A program made the translations under genes and the position numbers. The notes under the pieces are model-generated. The model saw nothing but the letters and a program-made list of their open reading frames with translations. It ran no database searches and was not told where the DNA came from. DNA of 11,592 nt from Verrucomicrobiota bacterium (lineage in GTDB: Bacteria > Verrucomicrobiota > Verrucomicrobiia > Opitutales > Opitutaceae), in assembly GCA_023443985.1 (NCBI GenBank), contig JAEZSJ010000400.1, positions 1-11,592 of the forward strand, written 5' to 3'. Positions 6,888 to 11,592 of the stretch are shown piece by piece. The number at the start of each line of letters is the position of its first letter. The stretch's first letter is position 1.

Positions 6888-8282
6888 TCACTGGAGCTTC
6901 AGCGGGAGCCGGCCGAGGATGTCCTTGGCTGCCTGTATCGGCTGCTTGGTGCCGAGGCCGGACGGCTTCTCGCCCGTCGGAACGGAGGAAACGGTGCGCA
7001 GCTGGTTCAGGACGAAGCAATAGTCGTTGTTGACCATCACGCCGAGCACCTCGCCGGTCTTGCTGAACACCAGATCGCCCGTGTGCGGGGCGAACTCGCC
7101 GAAGAGCCGTTTGAAAAAGCGATTGTCCATCTGGACGTACCGCGGCGCGGTCGGGTCGAGCTTGAACGCGATCTCGCCGTAGTAGCGGCCGCTGCTGCCG
7201 ACCAGCACGGCCTCGGGGAACTTGAACGGATCGGCCGCGAGCGGATAGATCTTCACCCCCAGCGATGCAGCCCGCGCGGGATCGACCGGGATCAGCACGA
7301 CGCGCGGCTCGAGCGCGTGGAAGGCGAACTCCGGCACCGGCACCTCCGCGTCGCTGCGCCGCATCGTCGCGCGGATCACCTCGTATTCGGCCGCCGCGCC
7401 GCCGAGGTCGAACGGCGTGTCGCGCAGATGCAGCAGGGCGTAGACGCGGGTGCCGTCGGACACGAGCACCGTGCGCGCCGAGCTCTCGGTCGTGAACGGG
7501 CCGAAGAGCACCGTCCGTCGCGCCATGGCTTGGACGACGAACTGGTTGGCCACGTACTCGCTGAAAAGAGTGTTGGGATTGATCGGGCGGTTCTCGCGGA
7601 TTTCGCGAGTGAGCTCGCCGGACGTCTCCGCGAGCTTGCCCACGCCCTCGGCGAGCACGCCGGCCTGCTCCTGGATCTTCTGCTTCTCCTCGCGCTGGGT
7701 GACGATCTCGTCGCGCATCTGTTCGATGTTCTCGCGGAGCAGCCCCTTCTCCTGCTCGGCGACCTTCACGGCCACACTGAGGTTCTCGATCTCGCCGCGG
7801 GCGGCGGAGTGTCGCTGCTCGAGCGCGGCATAGGCCTCGCGCTGCTCGCGCGTCTGCTGCTCGCGCAGCTCGAGGTCCCGCTGGAGCTGGGCGAGGCGGA
7901 TCTTGCTCGCCTCGATCTCGCGCGCCTTCGCCTCGGCCTCGGCGGCGAGCGCGGCGGCCTTGGCCTGGGTGGCGGAAAGGTTCTCGGCGAGCTTGCCCTT
8001 CTCGCCCTCGAGGCTGGCGACCTGCTGCTCGCGCTGCTGGAGGTTCTCGGCGGTGTTCGAGAGCTGGGCCCGCAGCTCGTCGCGCGCCGCCTGCTCCTCG
8101 GCCAGCGTCAGGCGCATGACTTCGACGAGTTCGTTGGCCGGCCCCACGCTTTCGCCGGGCTGCGCGGAGGCGGCCGCGGGCGGCGGCGGGGTCTTCGGCG
8201 GCTCGACCTGCTCCCAGCGCGTGAGCGCCAGGAGGTTGAGCAGGAGGAAGTCGCAGATGATGAGCAGCAGCGTCTTGTTCAT
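6888..8282 (-). CDS. Inner-membrane-anchored coiled-coil protein with degenerate trypsin-like tail (possible MotB/ExbD-like partner)
   Basis: The 464-aa protein has three parts. First, residues 1-22 (MNKTLLLIICDFLLLNLLAL...) form a short N-in transmembrane anchor with an acidic residue, Asp11, in its middle. Second, a Pro-rich hinge (28-42) is followed by a long Gln/Glu/Ala/Arg-rich coiled coil at about 50-232. Third, a globular C-terminal domain (about 238-464) contains TGDLVFSKTGEVLGVMVN (401-418), which looks like the last strands of a trypsin-type protease without the GDSGG catalytic-serine motif, so it is probably not a protease. Topology puts the coiled coil and tail in the periplasm. 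The buried Asp recalls MotB ('YADFMTALMAF'), TolR and ExbD. The gene is 12 bp behind the multi-spanning membrane protein gene and surely in one transcript. I recognise the N-terminal style as common in Verrucomicrobia, but know no described function. Confidence 0.7.
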   Translation of the reverse strand: MNKTLLLIICDFLLLNLLALTRWEQVEPPKTPPPPAAASAQPGESVGPANELVEVMRLTLAEEQAARDELRAQLSNTAENLQQREQQVASLEGEKGKLAENLSATQAKAAALAAEAEAKAREIEASKIRLAQLQRDLELREQQTREQREAYAALEQRHSAARGEIENLSVAVKVAEQEKGLLRENIEQMRDEIVTQREEKQKIQEQAGVLAEGVGKLAETSGELTREIRENRPINPNTLFSEYVANQFVVQAMARRTVLFGPFTTESSARTVLVSDGTRVYALLHLRDTPFDLGGAAAEYEVIRATMRRSDAEVPVPEFAFHALEPRVVLIPVDPARAASLGVKIYPLAADPFKFPEAVLVGSSGRYYGEIAFKLDPTAPRYVQMDNRFFKRLFGEFAPHTGDLVFSKTGEVLGVMVNNDYCFVLNQLRTVSSVPTGEKPSGLGTKQPIQAAKDILGRLPLKLQ

Positions 8283-8294
8283 TGCGAGACGGGC

Positions 8295-9968
8295 TCAGGC
8301 GGCGGGCTTGGCGGGCACGACACCCTGGCTCTCGACGATGAGCTTCTTCTTGTACGGTCGCACGTGGCGGATCTTCACCATCGCCACGCACGTGATGCCG
8401 AAAAGGTTGGAGGAATAGGCGGCAAGCAGGTTGGGCTGGATGATGCCGAGCACCTGGAGCACGAGAGCTGTCGCCGTTCCGGCGATACCGACATAGAGGC
8501 CGGAGTCGAAGAGGTTCTCCTCGTTCTCCATCAGCCGCAGCTTGAGCAGGCTCGGGACGCTCTGCCGCTCGATCTCCCGCATCTTCAGCAGGCAGATCCA
8601 ATAGACCAGCGCCTGCAACGCGCCGAAGAACACGATCGTGACGATCGTCGAGGTGTCGACGTTGGCCGCGGTCGAGGGCGAGGCCTGGAGCTGGCCCACC
8701 ATGCTGAGCGCCGGGATGCTCACCTTCAACGCGAGATCCGCCGGTGGTGCGCCGCGCAGCAGGAACGGCTCGCTGAGCACGAACAGCATGCCGGAGAACA
8801 CCAGCGCCATCACGCCGCTCTTCGCGTGCATCAGCGTGCGGTTGGCGACCGAGAGCACCGGGCCGACCAGCGCGCGGTCGAGCGCGCGGAAGACGAACCA
8901 GACCCCGGCGAAAAAGAGGAGATACTTCACGATGGTCATGACGGTTGGATATCGAAGGCTCAACGAAGCGAAATAGTCCCACGCCAGTGGCGAGTCCGGG
9001 TTCACCGGCACCTGCCGCCGCACGAGCTGCCGCACCGCGCCCTCGCCGGCGCGCAGCGCAGTCTCCAGCCCCGCGATACCGCCCTTGCCGAACTTCAGGG
9101 CATAGGCCGCGACGCCGTCGGCCTCGCGGCTCTGCAACGCGGCGGCGTAGAGCACCGGCAGCGCGTCGGGCGCGACCCGCACGAGCTGCGCGAACTCGCC
9201 GACCGTCTTCACGTCGGGACAGGAGCGCAGCCACTCGCCGAGCTGGATCCAGTTCAGGCGGCGCGACAGCGTCAGGAGGTCGTAGTAGAACCCCTCGATC
9301 GGCTCGAGTTCACCACGCTGGACGGCCGACTCCGCGCGGCCGCGGACCTCGCGCGATAGCGCGTCGGAGAGCCAGTTGCCCTGGTTGAGCAGGGCGGTCA
9401 TCAGGATGGTCGCGTCGAGCGGCTGGCCACCGGCGCGTCTGGCGGGCACAAACCGGTTGGTGCGGTCGATCTCCGCGGTGGCGAGCAGCGCCTTCACCAC
9501 GCCCGCACGCGAATTCGCGAGATAACCCCGCACCGCCTCGCGCGCTTTCGCGGGCAGAAACGCCTGGATCGCAGGCACCAGCTTCGGCTCCGCGGCGTGC
9601 GGCCGGGAGCGTCCCGCGAAGACCTGTTCCAGGTACGGGTCGACTCCGCCCCAAGGCACGATCTCGAGCTGCCGTTGCGCATCGTCGGCCAGCTGCGCCT
9701 GGAACCCCGCCGCACCGGGCAACGCGAGCTTCAGCGCGGCGTCGCCCACCATGGCGGCCGGACCGAGTTTGTCCGCCGCCCGCAGCTCCTCGCCGAAGGC
9801 GACCAACGTCGGCGTGTCCGCGCCGGCCTCGCGCAGCAACAACGGGCTGAGCGACTTCACCTGCACCGGCAGCAACCAGCCCGCCGCCACGAGGGCCGCC
9901 CCGAGTACGATCAGCCAGAGCGGCTCGCCGCGGTTGCCCGCGAGCCAGTCGGACGCCGAGGGTTTCAT
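8295..9968 (-). CDS. Multi-spanning membrane protein with ExbB/TolQ/MotA-like C-terminus
   Basis: The 557-aa protein has one N-terminal membrane segment (17-35), a ~300-residue, helix-rich, presumably periplasmic domain (36-340), then five more segments at about 341-360, 384-402, 440-462, 489-510 and 513-533. Positively charged loops (RALDRALVG, KMREIERQ, KIRHVRPYKKK) fit a cytoplasmic side that alternates consistently. The last three segments have the exact orientation of ExbB/TolQ. GLYVGIAGTATAL (490-502) resembles the TolQ 'GLLGTVWGI' helix, and AAYSSNLFGITCVA (516-529) resembles 'EALLATAIGLVAA'. The cytoplasmic loop before them is shorter than in ExbB. The start at 9968 (MKPSASDWLAG) was preferred over a 30-residue longer form with a basic, unstructured beginning. 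Its partner gene follows 12 bp downstream. No family name is assigned; the ion-channel reading is inference. Confidence 0.72.
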   Translation of the reverse strand: MKPSASDWLAGNRGEPLWLIVLGAALVAAGWLLPVQVKSLSPLLLREAGADTPTLVAFGEELRAADKLGPAAMVGDAALKLALPGAAGFQAQLADDAQRQLEIVPWGGVDPYLEQVFAGRSRPHAAEPKLVPAIQAFLPAKAREAVRGYLANSRAGVVKALLATAEIDRTNRFVPARRAGGQPLDATILMTALLNQGNWLSDALSREVRGRAESAVQRGELEPIEGFYYDLLTLSRRLNWIQLGEWLRSCPDVKTVGEFAQLVRVAPDALPVLYAAALQSREADGVAAYALKFGKGGIAGLETALRAGEGAVRQLVRRQVPVNPDSPLAWDYFASLSLRYPTVMTIVKYLLFFAGVWFVFRALDRALVGPVLSVANRTLMHAKSGVMALVFSGMLFVLSEPFLLRGAPPADLALKVSIPALSMVGQLQASPSTAANVDTSTIVTIVFFGALQALVYWICLLKMREIERQSVPSLLKLRLMENEENLFDSGLYVGIAGTATALVLQVLGIIQPNLLAAYSSNLFGITCVAMVKIRHVRPYKKKLIVESQGVVPAKPAA

Positions 9969-10056
9969 GGGCCGGGAAGATTGCACGGGAAGGAAACTCG
10001 GGACAGTTTTAATTTGCGGCAGCCACCGTCGCCGACAGCGTCGCCCCATCGGACCC
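9969..10056. promoter_or_regulatory. Divergent promoter region between the membrane-protein operon and def
   Basis: These 88 bp separate two genes transcribed away from each other, so promoters for both should lie here or nearby. The only AT-rich spot is gttttaattt (10006-10015), which stands out in the GC-rich surroundings and could hold a -10 element in either direction. A ttgcac at 9981-9986 precedes it, but the spacing is about 21 bp, too long for a normal sigma-70 pair. The location is supported by gene order and the exact boxes are not. Confidence 0.4.
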
Positions 10057-10632
10057 ATGCTTCTGCCGATTGTTCGCTACAACCAGCCCGTTCTCCGTAA
10101 AAAAGGCGCGCCAATCACCGTCTTCGACGCCGCACTGTGCAAGCTCGCCGACGACATGGTCGAGACCATGCACGAGGCCGAGGGCATCGGGCTGGCCGCC
10201 CAACAGATCGGCCAGGCGATCCAGTTCTGCGTGGTCGACCTCCGGCCGACCGAGGCGGAGTTCGACTGGGAGCTCGACGGCCGCAAACCGCCGCTCGACC
10301 TCTTCATGCCGATGGCCATCGCCAATCCCAAGATCACCGCGCTGGCGGGCAAGGAGACCAGCTACGAGGAGGGCTGCCTGTCGTTCCCCGGCATCCGCGG
10401 CGACGTGGTCCGCCCCGATGCCATCCGCGTGGAATTCCAGGATGCGGACGGTACGGCCCACACCCTCACCTGCACCGGGCTGTTCTCCCGCTGTATCCAA
10501 CACGAGACCGACCACCTCAACGGCGTGCTCTTCATCGACCAGATGGCCAAGCGCGTGCTCGTCGAGCTGAAGGACGACCTCAAGGCCCTCGAGAAGGAGA
10601 CCAAGGCCGCCACCAAAAAGCGGGCGAAGTAA
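10057..10632 (+). CDS. def: Peptide deformylase
   Basis: The 191-aa enzyme removes the formyl group from the N-terminal methionine of new proteins. All three family motifs are intact: GIGLAAQQIG (43-52), EEGCLSFPG (104-112) with metal ligand Cys107, and QHETDHLNG (148-156) with ligands His149 and His153 and catalytic Glu150. Between motifs 1 and 2 an insert at about 62-88 (RPTEAEFDWELDGRKPPLDL...) is longer than in the E. coli protein. The Lys-rich tail (171-191) is usual. The ATG at 10057 gives MLLPIVRYNQPVLRKKG, the normal start of the family; upstream extensions run into the divergent gene. Unlike many bacteria, fmt does not follow directly. The next gene is a corrinoid adenosyltransferase, 128 bp away. 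Confidence 0.97.
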   Translation: MLLPIVRYNQPVLRKKGAPITVFDAALCKLADDMVETMHEAEGIGLAAQQIGQAIQFCVVDLRPTEAEFDWELDGRKPPLDLFMPMAIANPKITALAGKETSYEEGCLSFPGIRGDVVRPDAIRVEFQDADGTAHTLTCTGLFSRCIQHETDHLNGVLFIDQMAKRVLVELKDDLKALEKETKAATKKRAK

Positions 10633-10640
10633 GCCGCAGG

Positions 10641-10696
10641 GGATTCGGGTCAGAGTTCAGAGTTCAAGGTTCAGGGTCCAGGGTTCAGCGTTCAGG
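10641..10696. repeat. Degenerate heptamer tandem repeat between def and the corrinoid adenosyltransferase gene
   Basis: Seven in-phase 7-base units cover 10648-10696: ggtcaga, gttcaga, gttcaag, gttcagg, gtccagg, gttcagc, gttcagg. A weaker unit (ggattcg) lies before them at 10641. They begin 8 bp after the def stop codon. A pyrimidine-rich stretch then continues to the ATG at 10761. The period is the same as in the etfA leader element, but the unit is different. No clear inverted arm was found here. Confidence 0.75.
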
Positions 10697-10760
10697 AGCG
10701 CGCGTCGGTGAGCCCGGCCTCTCGCCATTCACCGTCCATCTCCACCTCACGCCTTCCCTC

Positions 10761-11291
10761 ATGTCCCGCTCCATTGCCACCCGCACCGGCGACGACGGCT
10801 CGACCGCTCTCCTTTACGGCCAGCGTGTCGCCAAAGATCACCCCCAGATCGAGGCGATCGGCAATCTCGACGAACTCAACGCCGCGCTCGGCCTCGCCAA
10901 GGCGCATTGCCCGCACGCCGCCCTGCGCGCCGAACTCGAGCGCATCCAGAAGGAGCTCGTCGCCCTCATGGGTGAGGTCGTTTGCGCCGAAAGCGACCTC
11001 GAGCGCTACGCGAAATCGAAGTTCGAGAAGATCGACGACACCTCCCTCGCCACGCTCGACGCCGGCGTCGCCGCCATCGAGGCGCGCAACGTGAAGTTCG
11101 ACGGCTGGGCCACGCCGGGCGCCAATCTCCACGCCGCCGCCCTCGACCACGCGCGCACGATCGCCCGCCGTGCGGAGCGTCGCCTGATCGGCCTCGCCCA
11201 ACACGGCCGCCCCCTGCGCCCGTTGCTCCTACAATACGTCAACCGCCTCTCCGACCTCCTCTGGCTCCTCGCCCGCGAGGCGGAGAGCTGA
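10761..11291 (+). CDS. Cob(I)alamin adenosyltransferase, PduO type
   Basis: The 176-aa enzyme transfers the adenosyl group of ATP to cob(I)alamin, forming coenzyme B12. Family landmarks are TRTGDDGSTALLYGQR (7-22, ATP-binding N-terminal strand and loop), DHPQIEAIGNLDELNAALGLA (26-46), the ARTIARRAERRLIGL helix (131-145) that supplies ATP/cobalamin contacts, and LLLQYVNRLSDLLWLLARE (155-173). Length is at the short end of the range for this trimeric family, and the C-terminal HbpS-like module of some PduO proteins is absent. The start at 10761 places TRTGDDG at residue 7, as usual; the frame runs open far upstream but there overlaps def. No cobalamin riboswitch is visible in the 128-bp leader, which is mostly the heptamer repeat. 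A B12-dependent enzyme is implied elsewhere in the genome. Confidence 0.95.
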   Translation: MSRSIATRTGDDGSTALLYGQRVAKDHPQIEAIGNLDELNAALGLAKAHCPHAALRAELERIQKELVALMGEVVCAESDLERYAKSKFEKIDDTSLATLDAGVAAIEARNVKFDGWATPGANLHAAALDHARTIARRAERRLIGLAQHGRPLRPLLLQYVNRLSDLLWLLAREAES

Positions 11292-11362
11292 GACGCGCTT
11301 CGAACCGGTTGCCCCTCGCTCCGCCACGGCACGCGCGGATGTTCCCGAGCGGTGCGTCCTCA

Positions 11363-11382
11363 GGGCGCGGATTCATCCGCCC
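11363..11382. repeat. Small imperfect palindrome in the gap after the adenosyltransferase gene
   Basis: gcggat (11367-11372) and atccgc (11375-11380) are exact inverse copies around a 2-base centre. The stem extends by two G-C pairs if C11366 is bulged out. The 8-mer gcgcggat also occurs at 11333-11340. No T-run follows, so it is not an intrinsic terminator. It might be a remnant of a dispersed palindromic repeat, but copy number cannot be judged from one window. The rest of the gap 11292-11476 shows nothing recognisable. Confidence 0.35.
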
Positions 11383-11476
11383 GCGGAGATCGGGGCCCGG
11401 ACTTGCTTGATCCCCACGGGAGCGAACGACCGCGACAGACCGGCGCCGGGAACGTGCGCGCCGAAGGGACCCGCAT

Positions 11477-11536
11477 TTTCCTGATTTCCTGATTTCCACA
11501 TTCCCTCTTCCCTCACTCCCTCTTTCCCTTTCCTCC
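11477..11536. repeat. Pyrimidine-rich 7/8-mer repeat abutting the last start codon
   Basis: Units read tttcctga, tttcctga, tttccaca (8-mers, 11477-11500), then ttccctc, ttccctc, actccctc, tttccct, ttcctcc (11501-11536), ending exactly before the ATG at 11537. The stretch is nearly free of purines on the plus strand after 11500. It resembles the etfA and adenosyltransferase leaders in layout (short units filling the gap up to a start codon) but not in sequence. Confidence 0.6.
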
Positions 11537-11592
11537 ATGTCCACCGAGCCCCCCCCCCCCCCCCCCCCCGCCCCCCCCCCCCCCCCCCCCCC
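11537..11592 (+). CDS. Possible gene start running into poly-C (3' truncated, doubtful)
   Basis: An ATG at 11537 follows a cttcc-type leader like other genes here and reads MSTEP and then only proline codons to the window edge. The sequence from 11549 on is C except for one G at 11570. A real Pro-rich protein cannot be excluded, but a homopolymer of this length at an edge is more easily explained as an artefact. Only the first five codons carry information; no function can be proposed. Confidence 0.3.
   Translation, partial: MSTEPPPPPPPAPPPPPP

Noticed and set aside
6718..9234. A long minus-strand frame (838 codons) overlapping the coiled-coil and membrane-protein genes
   Set aside because: It crosses two real genes in another register and is Arg/Ala/Gly-rich without any domain, so it is a composition effect.
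6705..9359. A very long plus-strand open frame (884 codons) opposite the two membrane-protein genes and ugd
   Set aside because: Its translation is low-complexity (Leu, Ala, Arg, Glu, Gly, His rich) with no motif. The minus-strand frames there encode recognisable domains and membrane segments. Long antisense frames are expected at this GC content.
10633..10760. Cobalamin riboswitch ahead of the corrinoid adenosyltransferase gene
   Set aside because: The 128-bp gap is too short, is mostly heptamer repeat, and no B12-box-like segment was found.

Overview
The window is GC-rich DNA packed with genes on both strands and looks like the chromosome of a verrucomicrobial bacterium, most likely an Opitutaceae relative. 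This placement is inferred from the gene families and the composition, since no rRNA or other marker is present. There are twelve genes with good support, two of the families only loosely defined, plus a doubtful start at the right edge. No tRNA, rRNA, insertion sequence, CRISPR array or phage gene was seen.

Left part, plus strand (1-4941). The window opens inside an electron transfer flavoprotein beta gene, followed by its alpha partner (508-1530), whose FAD half is strongly divergent. A clear intrinsic terminator (1580-1615) closes this unit. Next come a PIN/NYN-like nuclease-fold protein, a GNAT acetyltransferase, a Tat-exported DUF362 protein and a secreted DUF6599-like protein, with gaps of 46, 89 and 23 bp.

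Middle part, minus strand (4950-9968). Read in the direction of transcription, it holds a multi-spanning membrane protein, a membrane-anchored coiled-coil protein with a degenerate trypsin-like tail, an animal-type UDP-glucose 6-dehydrogenase, and a stand-alone Lrp/AsnC ligand-binding domain. The first two genes are 12 bp apart. Together they have the topology and key-residue layout of a MotA/TolQ/ExbB plus MotB/TolR/ExbD ion-driven complex, but with an unfamiliar periplasmic module. This is the best candidate for an undescribed system here.

Right part, plus strand (10057-11592). It holds peptide deformylase, PduO-type cob(I)alamin adenosyltransferase, and a doubtful gene start that runs into a poly-C tail, probably an assembly or sequencing artefact.

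Two patterns cross gene boundaries. Three intergenic gaps carry degenerate tandem heptamers with unrelated unit sequences that run up to, or close to, the next start codon. In addition, almost no gene has a Shine-Dalgarno sequence; several carry a pyrimidine-rich leader (about CTTCC-C-C) directly before ATG.
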